Positions 33,768 through 48,913 of a stretch of 64,000 nt of DNA are shown piece by piece. Origin of the DNA: Ophioceras dolichostomum (Eukaryota > Ascomycota > Sordariomycetes > Magnaporthales > Ophioceraceae); NCBI GenBank assembly GCA_003049485.1, contig PYST01000142.1, positions 31,623-95,622 on the forward strand, in the 5' to 3' direction. A program made the translations under genes and the position numbers. Numbering within the stretch: the first letter of the stretch is position 1; every line of letters begins with the position of its first letter. The notes below the pieces were generated by a model. The model searched no databases and had not been told where the DNA came from. It was given only the letters and a program-made list of their open reading frames with translations.

Positions 33768-34966
33768 ATGTCTGGCTCGTCTGGCTCGTCTGGCTCGTCT
33801 AGCTCCTCCCAAGAGCCCCGCGGCCGGAAGAGACAGCGGACGAGGACCAAACAGCAGGGCGAAGGAGACGGCAGAGCCGTAACGCCACTTACCGCAGGAG
33901 CATTGGAACTGCATCCACTACGCCCAGAACCAATGGCGTCGGCATTCCAAAATGCGATCCCCCTCGCCTACATGCCGATCCCAGACTGGATCAAAGAGGA
34001 CATGCCGGGGTTCGACTTCGGCGGCTTCGTGGTAGGCGAGGCGCAGCGTGACGCGACGATCTGGCAGAAATCCCCCGGCATGCTCGCGGGCGTCCCGTTC
34101 GCCTCCGAGGTCTTCCGCCAGCTGGGCTGCGAGGTGACCTGGCTGCACAAGGAGGGGACCTGGCCTCGGGACAAGGAGTCGGGAACAGAGAAGGTCGCAG
34201 TCGCCGAGGTCTCCGGCCCCGCCCGCAACCTCCTCGCTGCCGAGCGCGTGGCGCTCAACATCCTCGCGCGCGCCTCGGGCATCGCGACGCGGACCGACGA
34301 GCTGGTCCAGCTGGTCCGGGACGAGGGCTGGCAGGGCGTCGTGGCGGGCACGCGCAAGACGACACCCGGGTTCCGGATGGTGGAGAAGTACGCCATGATG
34401 GTCGGAGGGGCCGACCCGCACCGCATGGATCTGTCCTCGATGGTCATGCTGAAGGACAACCACATCTGGAGCACGGGGTCCATCGCCAACGCCGTGCGCG
34501 AGGCCAAGCGCGTGGCCGGGTTCAGCATGAAGGTCGAGGTCGAGGTGCGGACCATGAACGAGGCCGTCGAGGCCGTCACCGCCGGCGCTGATGTGATCAT
34601 GCTGGACAATTTCGCCCCAGGCAAGGTGGGTCGCGCGGCGACGGAGCTGAAGGAGTTGTTGAGGGATCTCAACAATGGGTTCTTGATCGAGGTGTCGGGT
34701 GGGCTGAACATTGAGAACGCTCTGGAGTACATCCACCATGGTTAGTAGTAACACTGTCTGCCCGTCCTCTTTTCCTCGCCCCGTTTTGCTCACCAGTGGT
34801 GCTGATCATTCTTTCCCGCCTGCGTCCTGTTTGGGCAGACATCGACATCCTTTCCACGAGCTGGATTCATCAGGGTGTCCCCCACGTGGACTTCTCGATG
34901 AAGATTGCAAGACTGCAGGGGGACGAGGACGAGGACGACGAAGACGAGTCTGTGAAGCACGAGTGA
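33768..34966 (+). CDS. bna6: BNA6, quinolinate phosphoribosyltransferase
   Basis: Converts quinolinate and PRPP to nicotinate mononucleotide, the last step of the kynurenine branch of NAD synthesis (cytosol/nucleus). Exons 33768-34740 and 34839-34966 give 366 residues from the first ATG. The family N-terminus is better matched by the second ATG at 33933 (MASAFQNAIPLAYMPIPDWI), which gives 311 residues. In that numbering the signature GTRKTTPGFR is at 139-148, MLKDNHI at 172-178, VEVEV at 201-205 and VIMLDNF at 221-227. Exon 2 completes the barrel with DILSTSWIHQGVPHVDFSMK. The C-terminus adds an acidic GDEDEDDEDES tail. The 55-residue upstream extension is Ser/Gly-rich and carries GRKRQRTRTKQ, so two forms are possible. 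Confidence 0.96.
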
Positions 34967-38078
<3,112 letters not shown>

Positions 38079-38627
38079 CTAACGCCGGTGTCTCGACGAG
38101 GAATGGCCGTGGCTGTGGCCGTGTCTGTGCGATGAATGGCCTCCGTGGTGGCGCGAACTGGTCGAAGAGGTCTGGCTGAGCTCGTGCTCGATCTCCGCCT
38201 GGTGCCGCCTCAGGCCCTTGACGACGTCTCGGAGATGGCGCAGGCGTCCAAACTCCTCGTCGAACTTGTCCAACTCGCTGTCGCACCAGTCCAGCATGGC
38301 CATCGCGGCGTCGACGTCGGCTTCTGACGCCTGGCCTTGCTGCTCCAACACCGCCGTGGCGGCCTCGGATTGCCCCATCACGTATTCCTGCTGCTGCCGG
38401 ATCTGATCCAGGACTCTTGCGAAATGATAATCCAGCCGCTGGAGGGACGACATGTCCATCATGACTAGGCCGGTGGAGGATGCCCGGCTTGCGCCCCGCG
38501 AGGAAGCGGAGCCCGCGTGCGCCATCACTTGCTGTTGCATCTGCAACATTGTCTGTTGGTCCTGGCTCGAAAGCCCCAGATCGCCGACATGGACAGCGGT
38601 GTGCTGTCCACCGGAGGCGGTGGCCAT
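38079..38627 (-). CDS. Hypothetical coiled-coil protein with His-rich tail
   Basis: 182 residues in one exon; not recognised. Residues 1-55 are Gln/Ser-rich (DQQTMLQMQQQVM, SSRGASRASS). Residues about 60-150 look like a helical, coiled-coil domain with regular hydrophobic spacing: LQRLDYHFARVLDQIRQQQE, DVDAAMAMLDWCDSELDKFD and FGRLRHLRDVVKGLRRHQAE. The C-terminal 30 residues are His/Ser/Arg-rich (HHGGHSSHRHGHSHGHSS), which could bind metal or simply be low complexity. No signal peptide or membrane span. The ordered amphipathic middle suggests a real gene, possibly a small scaffold subunit. The antisense frames in the same interval look like noise. Confidence 0.62.
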   Translation of the reverse strand: MATASGGQHTAVHVGDLGLSSQDQQTMLQMQQQVMAHAGSASSRGASRASSTGLVMMDMSSLQRLDYHFARVLDQIRQQQEYVMGQSEAATAVLEQQGQASEADVDAAMAMLDWCDSELDKFDEEFGRLRHLRDVVKGLRRHQAEIEHELSQTSSTSSRHHGGHSSHRHGHSHGHSSSRHRR

Positions 38628-40050
38628 CGCGCCTGTGTCAGGCCTGCCGGGCGCGGCAAGCCTCCGATCTGGGGATCGATCTGGGGATGCCTTCAGACGG
38701 CAACGGCAACGGGGTCTCCGCTTGCGAGTGGCGGCTCGATTCTCGATCCAAAAGCGCAGGCTGGTGAGGCTGACGGCCGCCCCGTCTACGCTGAGGGAGT
38801 TGGCAGTTGCTGCTATGTCACCGTCGCAACAGGCATGCGCCTTGGTCCGTTGCTGCGATGCAACTGACTGGTGGCCCCTGTTGCCAGCCGGTGTCGGATC
38901 GACTCGGATGGATGAGCAGCTATTGGGGCCGCTGATGGCAGGTCAAGGAGCGTCCTTGCTCCTTCGGCTAGTCGCAGCGAAGGTCCCTGTCCCTCCAGGG
39001 GACGGAGGAGCTGCTCGGGTCGACAACAGGTACTGCAGGTACTGCAGGCTACCGCAGCAACTGGACACAGCACAAGGTATGCAGGTGTTGTCGCTAAAGG
39101 GCGTGGCGTTTGGTGCGTCGACGTGTCGTGAGCTTGCTGAGCTTGCTGAGCTTGCTGCGGTGACGTCGCTGGACAAGGATGAGGGCAAGGCTAGGGTCGG
39201 GGTCGGGGTCTGGGTCAGAGTCGGCAGTGGTTGTTGGTATGGCGGTAGCTAAAGCTGGCGCATTCTTCGGGCATAGCGCGCCGGCCGTCATGGCTTCAAG
39301 TCGGCTGCCACGTCAATCATCACAGCGGCGAAGGGTGGGAAGGGAGAGGGAAGTAGGGTATGTATGGCGGCTGCGGCTGCGGACACGAAGGGGAGGGCGG
39401 CGGCTCCCAGAAGGCCCAGAAGGCCAAAAAGGGGTAAGCAGAGCAAGATAGCAGGGCCGATGGCAGGGCAGAGCCCACACAGGCAATGCTGCTGCTTTGT
39501 TGCTCTGCTGTCTGCTGCTCTAGGGGTTTATTGCTTTACTGCTTTGCGGCGGCTTGGGTGTGGTCTCCTGCTCTCGAGTGGCGTGTGCAGGAAAGCCGTG
39601 CAAGCCGTGCAAGCCGTGTGCAGGCAAGCGCGGAAGACTGCAACGGCTGGCTACCTGCAGCTGCCACTGCCACTGCCACTGCGACCACAACAAGTCAATG
39701 CAACTGTCTGGCACTGCGATGGTGGCCGATGGCCGACGGCCGACCAATGGCGACTTGCTGGCGTGCAGAAGGCGTGCAGAAGGCGTGCAGAAGACGTGCA
39801 GGGAGTTGGCGGGCGGGGCCAATTGCCGACGACGAGGGGGAGCCCCGTCGTTCGTTTGAAAGAACCAGGCCCAGCGCCGAATTGGTGCCGGGCAGCAACG
39901 GGTGGACGGCGAGGGAGGAGGGGAGGAAGAGGAGGGCGGGTGCAAGGGCGGACGCAAGGGCGGACGAGGATGGGCCGGAAGATAAGACTTTGTGCGTCTC
40001 AACAGTGGCCAGGAGAGGATGGTGGGCAATGCACAGTGGAGGAGCAAACG
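38628..40050. other. Intergenic upstream of the His-rich protein gene
   Basis: GC-rich, with several minisatellites: three 11-bp GCGTGCAGAAG units at 39761-39793, CAAGCCGTG repeats at 39592-39618, and a GAGCTTGCT triplet near 39132-39155. Long overlapping frames occur in all phases and none is family-like. Confidence 0.45.
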
Positions 40051-40112
40051 AAAAAAAAAAAAAAAAAAAAANNNNNNNNNNNNNNNAAAAAAAAAAAAAA
40101 AAAAAAAAAAAA
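40051..40112 (+). repeat. Poly-A tract interrupted by a 15-N gap
   Basis: 21 A at 40051-40071, N at 40072-40086, then 26 A at 40087-40112. The true homopolymer length is unknown because the gap lies inside it. Confidence 0.98.
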
Positions 40113-43100
40113 GGAGGGTCGCAAGAAGTTATGGATGGGATGGGATCGGGATGGGGGAGGAGGGTGATGAAGGGTCAATGTTGTATACGATGGATGGGAG
40201 GGGGCGCCACGGGAATGACAAGGTCAGCGTCAGTGACAACCACCACAACCACCACAACCACCACCACAATGACTCCCTTCCACTATCTTCTCTTTGCCCT
40301 CTTTCCGTTCGTTCTCCTCTTGGGCCTCCAGCGTTGGTCGCCTGAGACGGTCGATTGGTCGCCCGACCAGTGCAAGTTGCCCCGTCTCCAGCCTGCCTCT
40401 GATTTGTGATACCCGAGAGAGAGCCGAACCGGTGAGGATTTGGTGGGCTCTGGGGCTTCGGGTGGTTCTTATGGCTCTGATGGCTCTGCTGTGGCTCTGC
40501 GCATTCCCGCACGGGGCAGATCTCTTTTTCCTCTCCTCACATATCAATCTGCCTGTGGCACACCCACCTGCCGCGTTGGGACAGGACCTGGGGATATTGG
40601 CAAAAGCCCCCTAGGACTCCCACAAGTGTTCTGGAGGGGGGCGCCCCTCTGACCGCCGCTTTGGATGTTGAATATGGGAACTACAAGTAGGCCGGTGGTA
40701 GCCAAGATGGTACCGTAGGTACCGTGGGTACCTAGGTATTCCGGTTCCTCCTGCCCGTCCTCTTGTGCCCCGACGGGCAAGAGAACTTGCGGAGAGATCC
40801 GTGAGTGCGGGAGAGTGGAAAAGCGAAGGGAGGGGGAAAATTAAGAAGAAGAAAAAAGAACGGTGTGCAGGTCTGTGGCGCCCTTTTTTTTTTTCTCTCT
40901 CTCGTTAGCCAATTCTTCGGCAATGTGGTCGGAAATGCGCGTCAGCTGACATGCGCGTAGATTGGTTTGAGGTATCAGCTGTTCGTTCGAGCGGTCGCAA
41001 GTGCGAGGTGGGTTTGATTTGAGGCAAAAATGACCTAGATATGATCCAGGGAAGAAAAGAACGGAAGCGGGGAAAGCGGGAATGATGGTTATTAGAAAGA
41101 TAAAGCAGCAGAGCAGGAGAGCAGGAATACTCGACAAGACGGTCTGATACGATGCAATGTCAAGGAGTAGTCGAGAGAGAGAGAGAGATTGTGTGTGTGC
41201 TTGGACTCGCAAGCTTGTGATAAGTGACAACCAGGAATCAGAACTGGTCCTCGTCGCAACGAGCCAGGAGCAGGAGAACAAGTAAGAGAAATCCAAGATC
41301 GGGGGAGGGTGCTCACCCAATTCTTATACCGTGTTCGCAAATCAGGAGAACCGACAGACCTGCCCCTTGCAAACAGAAGAACCAGACCAGGGGAAGAAAC
41401 GACGAGAGGAGGAATTACGGTGAAGGGGGAAAAAAGATGGGCGACCGGAGGGGTTCGTTCGCTCGGTTCGACTCGCGGCAGGGTTCACGGATGAAGGTCA
41501 AGCCAACAGGCTAGGTAGGTAACTGGACCCGGCCATTTGGGAGCTGTCGGGATTCTCTCCGGTGCCACCGTGAGCCACCACCGTGACCATCATCTGCAGT
41601 GAGAGGATTTGGGGACTTTGGGGATTTTGGGAGGATGAAATGAAAGAACCGCTGGTGGGCCCGAGCAGCGCCGAAAAAGAGCCAATCCGGGAGCCATCGC
41701 GCTCTGATGATGCAGGGCGTTTCGCATGTGTGCGAGCGGGTATTCCGTAGTCGTCTGGGATATTGCTGGCTGATGCTAGAGGTTGGTAATTCGGTCTTTT
41801 TTTGGTTGAAAAAATATGACAGCCCACGTAGGAAAAGGAAAAATCAAGGACAACCTAGTCCGGATGGTCCAAGCAGGAGTATCACCATCGCACCTCCCCT
41901 AAGCCGTACAAGTAAGCCCACATGCACACACAAAGCAACAACGATGAAGGCCACTACCTGTCTGTTAGGTAGGACTCTCAACGCTTTGTTGGGGATTTCC
42001 ACCCCTTCTAGCGCGAAACCTTATTCGTCAACGGGCGACTGGGCCGCCGTTGTACAAGGCGCCACTGGTTCGGGCTGGCCCCGAGCCCCGACTGTGAAGA
42101 AAAAAGGAAAAGAAGCAAGAGTGAGCCTAACCGGGAGGCCAATAATTGTTGAGTGAGGGTAGGGTTGCCAGCGCGTCTAATGGCGGCTTCGTTACACAGC
42201 ATCCAAGACCTGCCCGAGTGACTGTGATATGGATGACCGCGTCGTGCTTCGGATATCAACATGCTGCATGGAACTATTCCGTACCCCGTACGTGTACGAG
42301 AAAGTGGACGGGATGTGGAATAACACAAACAGGAGGAACAGGAGGAGAGTTGTCATTCGGTTGTCATTCCCCCCTCTCGAGGAGCTCAACTTGGATCACT
42401 CTGGGATCGTCATATCATGCAGGTGATCATCTTACCTCGTTTCGGCCGAGCTTCCGCAGAATCGTCACATCTTGCCGCCTCCTACTGTATGTGTCGTTGA
42501 GTGGCATCATCCCACCCTCTCAAGAGACCACCGAACTGGCTGGAAAATCAAATGCCGCATACCAGGCAACAAAAAATAAGAAAGAAAAAACCAAGAAAGA
42601 CGCAAAAAGCAAAAAGCAAAAACGGCAGCGGGAATAAAATCCGGGGAAGCTCCTGATCCTTGTCAACTCGTCACCGGAAAGTGGACACTGTGGCGTCGAT
42701 TCGCAGCCCTTGGCGTGCTCTGGCGTGCTCTGGCGAGGGATAAAAGCGCGAATGGAAACGCCAGGAAGACGCCCGCGGAACCCTCGCTTCCCGACGTGCC
42801 GGGCCCGCGATCGTCAGACCGCTGAAGTTGTGTGGCCAGATCCAACAGCCGACACTCTTCTTGCATCACCGGAGTAGACTCGGCCTTTTCTTTCCACTTT
42901 CTTTCGTCGTTGCATTTTCTCTGGGCGTCCTGCTAGATGATGAGATTATTACTGGGGTCTAGCGGATGTGATGTGGTGTGTGATGTGTGTGCTTTGGCCG
43001 AGAAAGAAGGAGCATCTTCGGCCACGGCCACCTGCAGACGAACCTGCAGCGCACTACGGCACTACCTGCAGGACTCTGCAAACAACCTGAGGTCAGTGGC

Positions 43101-44235
43101 TGGCCTGGCCTCCTCCGAATCCCTGCCCCTGTTTCAATGGGCTTCAGCCTCATCGATAATCTTGCAGGAACCACTGCACCTAAACTGTCCGGACCTGGCT
43201 GTACCTGCATGCAACTCGAGCTTCTTCCGCTGCCTGGCCGGCTGGCTGGCGTGCGGCCCCCAACTGTCAAACCACCAACCCTACAGGATCTAACCTCCTA
43301 CCCACCCTACAGGCCATTACAGCTGCGCTCTTATGATCCCCTGCATTTCCCACTCCCCTCCCGGCGCCCGCTATTCTCATCAACCTCAGAGTCATCCTTG
43401 CAGTTCATCCCACCGGCCCAATGATGACGATGCTGATGGTGACAGACAAGACGAAAGCTGCCACAAAGAGATATTTGCGACTTAAAACTCCCAAAAATCC
43501 TCTCTGCTAGCCGCCCTCCCACTCAACCCACGCGCCTGGCGACAACCCAACTCAAACCGCCCTTGGCCCCCAAAGCGAGTGTGACAGCCCTACCATCGCC
43601 TCCTACGTAGTGGCAAGCCACCATCCCATACCTAGAGGAGCCTTGTGGGCTTGTCGGCCATCCTGTGGTGAGCTACGTCCAGGTCATCAACAGCGAGGCC
43701 ATGTAGGGATCGGTGCTCAGTCAGGACGGACTGGCCGCATGATGCACAAACATACAGGGGAAAAAACAGCCCATCCACCTCTGCCCTTACCCGCTTTTTC
43801 CAAAGCCGACGTTACGTTCTTGCTCTTGCTTCAAAGCAAGGCGCTGGAGGGGGAGTAAGCAGTACTGCTAGAACTACTATGTTTACATGGGCGGCACGTA
43901 GGATCATAATCCATATCCTTCTTTCGCTGTCCAGAACAAGGAGCTAGCTATAGCTAGGTACCTAGGTAGGTAGGTAGGTAGGTAGATCTCTTCGTTTTTG
44001 CCAACTTTTGAATTCGAGTACTGCGTCGGACTCCTTTCTGAGTGTCCGCCGCCACTCGGGTTCCTACCACCCGTGCTTAGAACCCGCCCGAGGAAGCATC
44101 CGCGCTGTTTGTTCTCGTGGCTCACCCCACGAGCCCACAAGCCGCCTCGACGTCCTGTTCCTGCCTCTTTGACCGACCTCTTGGTTGTTGGTATCCTCCT
44201 CACCGCCGCCGCCGCCGCCGCCGCATCCGTGGCCC
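40113..44235. other. Intergenic, no gene recognised
   Basis: About 4.1 kb. It contains a CCACAA triplet repeat near 40238-40268, TACCTAGGTA-type sites near 40728-40738 and 43956-43967, a (TAGG)n run at about 43960-43985, an A/G-rich stretch near 40830-40860 and a (GA)n run near 41174-41188. No open frame carries a recognisable domain. Confidence 0.45.
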
Positions 44236-44864
44236 TCAGCCGGGTTCCTCTCCCCTCCGACACGTTCTTGCCGCGTTTTTCGCTTCTGGGCTGCTCGAGG
44301 CGCCTCGGTCGCAGCTGCGGAGGACTGCACCGTTTCGTCCACACCTCTTCGGGAAGTCGCCAAGGACAACAAGCCTCGTGGCAGTTGTCGCCCCTGGCAG
44401 CTCCTCGCTTTCGACGATCGAGTTCCTGCTTGCTGGGGCTAGAGGAGGACCCACCGAGGCTGCCTCGTCGTCCAGGTGGCTGCGCTTTCTTTTCGATGAC
44501 CTGGCCCGCGTTGCTGTAGCTGGCGGGGCATCGTCGGGGTTTCTTGAAAAGAAAAGAAAAAAGTCGGAGTTTGGCATCTCCTTGAGAATTACGCAATCCA
44601 CTCACGCTTCGCACCTAGCAATTTGGCGTATTCGCCCCAGAAATATCTTTCTTTCTTCTCCCAAAGTTCACGATCCTCGACGGCCTCGGCTCGTTCTCTC
44701 TCTCTCGTCCTCTCTGGTCTTTTTCCCCGTATTTCTGCCGACTCCTCTCTTGCTTTCCTGGTAGCCAAACGCAATTCGTCCTGGGTCATGGCTGCTCTCT
44801 TCCGGGACACCTCTGCCCGCTCCTCAGGTGTCATCGCGCCGTATTGGACGCGCGAATACCCCAT
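44236..44864 (-). CDS. Doubtful hypothetical basic protein
   Basis: Not recognised; the model is tentative. Taking the first Met in the open frame (44864), exon 44864-44606 ends at a GTGAGT donor and exon 44513-44236 begins after CTACAG, in phase, giving 178 residues. The first exon encodes a charged helix (MTPEERAEVSRKRAAMTQ, then ARKAREESAEIRGKRPERTR); the second has an NLS-like SSKRKR. The frame is open upstream of the Met to about 45000, through RPDNWGVHPETFDEMGYSRV, so the true start or a further exon may lie there. A neighbouring frame begins MATLHRREHHPSQPP near 45109 and could be an upstream exon or a frameshifted part. Confidence 0.38.
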
Positions 44865-47200
44865 TTCATCGAAGGTTTCTGGGTGCACTCCCCAGTTGTC
44901 CGGACGGGTTGGCGTTGTGCCTCGTCCGCTTCGGTGGGCACCGTCGTTCCTGATAGAGACATCTTCGCTCCCCTCGACGATCTGGCGACCTGCTCCGCCG
45001 CAATGATCTCAGAAAGCAGGCCACAGGCAGCAGAAGGCGGCGACTGATAGGCTGGCTCCGGCGACGGGGGCTGCGACGGGTGGTGCTCTCGTCGATGAAG
45101 AGTGGCCAATTACCATGTCAATGTTTGGCCTTGGCTTCCCAATAAGACGGGCTCTTCAGGTTGGGAGTCGGATCTCCATCTCTGGGTCGAAAAAGGAGTC
45201 TCCTCTCGTAGGAGCCGTCGTAGGGTCTACACTCGTCCTAGCCCTCATCGAAGTAGGTCTCCTCACTGCTTAAAAGCTGATGTCCTTCATGCCCAAATGA
45301 TTTTATGTTTATGAGTGCATCACGAACGAGTGCCTTGGCATTTTCTACTCAGGATGGGCTTGTATTTCTTGAAAGAACGAAGTTCGTCCTCCCAAAACTT
45401 GGGGTCGTCGAGGTTAGGGGACCATCGCCCTTACGTTGTTTAGATGAGATCGCAGGTCACAGCTGTCGTAGTCATGCGCAACAATGATACGCCGAATAAC
45501 TCTGGTTTTAATTTGATGGGGTGCACAACATGTTCTTAGCCACCGTAGGAAACGAGTGGCCGTCCATTCTGGCAAGACTGTAGTCAAATCAGGAAAAGAA
45601 AAAATGAGAGGGAGAAAGGGAAAATATCGAGTAAAAAAAGGGTTGGGCTCAATGGTTGGTCTGTCGCGGCTGTACCAGAGCATATCAGTACGAATAGTGG
45701 CCGGCCCCCAAAAGCCAAACCATTCCGCATGCATCTAACCTCGTCACTCTCCAGGCCACCACAGCCGCACTCTTGCGATCGACCGAATCACGCCCATTTC
45801 CTCTCACCTTGTCGTCAACCTCAAAATCCTTACAATCGATCCCACTGGTCTTGACGTGATCCCGATAGCCACCCTCCGAGCCTCGCGTGTAGCGATAACC
45901 TGACTTAAACCATCCTCAGGTAACAAAAAACATTTGAAAAGCAGATTGCTCCCTGTGAGCCCTCCTTATTCCAAGTGCTATTCCGAGCATGCTCTCTCCC
46001 AGCTTCGTGCTTCGTGCTTCATTTTCACACTAAGCCCTTGTCCTATATATCTCTCCGTGTCTAAGACCCGGCAGCTAGAGTTCGGACGGTACCGAATTCA
46101 CGCACGCACACATGCAAGAAAATAAAACCAAAACCTTCACGGGAATAGCCGCGGCGGGGCGGCGGCAGAGCGGCAGATGGGGGCCCCAATGGTCCGGCGG
46201 GGGCAGGAGCAAGACGGGCCTGATCCGAGAGACTGGAAACAACAACGGTAGGTCTTTCCTTCGGACCTCTCTCGGGCTAGCAGCCTCCATTCCACACGGC
46301 GAACTTCAACAGTGTATGAATGCTGCGTGGCATAATCGATTCTCTTTTGTCTTGCATTTCTCCACACTCAGATCTAGGCGAAGCAGGGCTTACCCTCAGC
46401 GGATCGTAACAACAAGGCTACTCTACTACTTACTGGACCCTTTCGCACATCAAAGTCGTCTGCAATGGATTCTATCCCGCGCGCTGTCAAATTGCAATAC
46501 GCCAACCCTCCGGGGAGATTGATACCCCGGAACTGTGATGGCCTGCTGTGGTACGAGGCCTGAGCCTATCCTTATCCTTGTNGTGGCCTGCTGTGGTACG
46601 AGGCCTGAGCCTATCCTTATCCTTGTATCAGTAATGGGGACCGAACATGACATGTTCTTTTTCTTTCTAGCAATCTGGAACCATGGCTTTACGGGGAAGG
46701 AATTTCTCTTCTATCTCCTCTCCCTCTGCTCAACGGAGCAGCCTCGGCTCAAATTTCTGGGCCCCCGAACACTCTTCGTGCTTTGCTCTCTTTTAGTAGT
46801 TGTCTTTTTGCTTTAGTCGAAACGCCTTCCCGACGGACAATTAGCCTACATCGGACAGTATCACGCCGTGATCGGGGCGGACACCCCCGTGATGTTGTGC
46901 TAGGACGACGAGTCACTAGCTACTCAGGTATCTCCGACCGAGCCGGGCTCGGAACAGACTCGAGGCAATGAATGCCAATGGCTCCTCCTTTCTTCGCATC
47001 GTTGCCTTCACCCAGAGAGCAGAGCGGGATCGTTGCTTCCTTGTTCGTTCTCTAGACCGTATATCTTCTCTCCGTGGCTTTCCTCTGGCTGTAGTGCTCA
47101 AGGCTCCTCCCAGAGCGACTCCCAGGCTCCGAAGAAGAAACGACCCCTTGAGAACTATATAGAATAGACGGAGAAGTCTCGCTTGTGCCATCGGTCGATC
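44865..47200. other. Mostly intergenic, with a duplicated segment
   Basis: The first 250 bp may belong to the 44236 model. The rest has only short frames. It includes a TATATAT box near 46044 and the 43-bp duplication around an N at 46539-46626. Confidence 0.45.
46539..46626 (+). repeat. 43-bp perfect duplication separated by an N
   Basis: The same 43 bases occur at 46539-46581 and 46584-46626 with only N and G between them. This is the typical look of two contig ends joined without collapsing their overlap. Confidence 0.95.
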
Positions 47201-48913
47201 ATGCTTTGTCTCAGCTTCGCTGTTGGCCTGGTACTGCTCTCTGCAGTGCTCGGCACGATTCTCGACAATGGACACCCGCGGGCCAGCAACTCTCTCAAAC
47301 GGAGGCCCACATCGATCCTCGCTTGATGATGACCTACCCTGCGTACGTCCCCGAGATCCCCTATAAGGAACGCTGGGACTCCAAGAAGCTGTCCTGGTGG
47401 TCGTACGTGCCACTCCGCTCTGCTCAGTTCTGCTCCGCGCTGGTCACCTAGCCGGTAAAAAAGCACAATACTCATGAAAGAAGAGAATTCTGACCTGCAC
47501 CAACGTCAGTGCCACTGGGTGTCCCTAGACTTCGCTTCGGCTTCACCGGCCAGCATATCCTCGCCACGCTCGGCCCTCTCACGAACGATCCCACACTCAT
47601 TGGCTACCGCGTCTCCGGCCTCGACTAGTAGTTTAATAACCTCACGGCCGGTAAGACGCGCCTCCTCATGAGCCCGGACACGCTCCAGTCCGACGCCATG
47701 GCGCCGATTGGCCCCTTGGGCTTCGAGATGAGGATCCCAAACTAGGGCTATAGCGTGCAGATCGCCAACGTCCACGCCGCGGCCGGGAAGAGGCTCGTCA
47801 AGCTGCCGGACTACAGCAGGCGCATCGAATTCCATCGGCGACAGCCTCCAGTGGGGCAAGTAGACGCCCTACGAGGTGCTCTCAAGCTTCGCCTTCGGCA
47901 TCGGCGAGGGCCTTGGTCAGCCGGAGTACTCTGTGTTGGTCATCCCGGCCATTTGCGCCTCGAACCAGGACTGCAGCGGCAACCCGTGCGGCCAGGTGTA
48001 TCAGTGGTTCCGCATCTCGGGCGCGGGCTGGAAGGCCCGCCAGATCCGGAGAGGTCAGTCAAATCGCGCGGCGTGGAGGAGAACATCTCTTGGGTGGCAG
48101 AAGAGGAATCATCTTTATATTGAGATGCCGTTGGTGCTTCTGATGGAGCAGTGGGTACGTGATGCTGGACCATTTTGACAGGAGACTCATATCCGGCGTC
48201 ATGCAGACAAATCCCGAGCCTTGGGACTCCAAGAACCACCCAGCAGCTGACCTTGTCATCACTAACATCGGCATAAACGACTAGAACTCGCACAGCAACG
48301 TCACCAAGACGAGCTTTGTTGACGCGCTCACGAATATCGTGCAGGGAGTCCACAGAGTCTGGCCCGTCGCCCATGTTGTTCTGATGGTGTGTAGGTGCTC
48401 GATCGGTCTTGCCACAATCACTCACCCGCCAGACCCGTGGCAACAACACGTCCACCAGCACGCGGTCTACATACGCCTCGGACCATACAAAAGCATTTTA
48501 CTGACAGACAAATGCGCTTGCTGCATGGTTGACACTGCCTTCCCTGCCCTGCCTGCCCTGCATGCCAGGCTTCTACCAAAACGACAACACCAACCGCCAG
48601 ACGATCAACTTCATTCTGGAGATCCTACGGCGTCTACGAGGCCTTCAACTCCAAGGCATGCCTGGAAGACCTGACCGTCTACGACGGGATCACGAAGCAG
48701 ACACGACCCTTCGGCCGATCCTCGAAGCCGTTCGTGCACTACTTCAACACCATGAGCATCCCCCAGCACAACGGCATCGGCTCCCAGTGGCACTCCACCG
48801 ACGTCGGCGCCATCAAGGCTGCCAGCCACGTGATCCCGTACATCAAGAACATGTACGGGTGGAGCTGTACGCCATTGGTCCAGAGTAATTTGCTAGTCTC
48901 TTTGCTTGTGTAG
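47201..48913 (+). pseudogene. Secreted GDSL/SGNH esterase (CE2-like), broken
   Basis: The remnant starts with a good signal peptide at 47201 (MLCLSFAVGLVLLSAVLGTI). In successive frames it continues with YPAYVPEIPYKERWDSKKLS, a possible intron from 47401, and LRFGFTGQHILATLGPL, like the N-terminal sandwich domain of two-domain fungal CE2-type acetyl esterases. The SGNH core follows: IGDSL at 47834-47848 (nucleophile Ser), DLVITNIGIND ending at 48281 (block III) and QWHSTDVG around 48790 (catalytic His). Breaks: in-frame TAG at 47626, 47629, 47743, 47861 and 48282, and frameshifts near 47290, 47832 and 48600-48650. The family motifs are too ordered to be chance, and the breaks too many for a few sequencing errors. 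It probably once acted outside the cell on acetylated polysaccharides. Confidence 0.75.
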
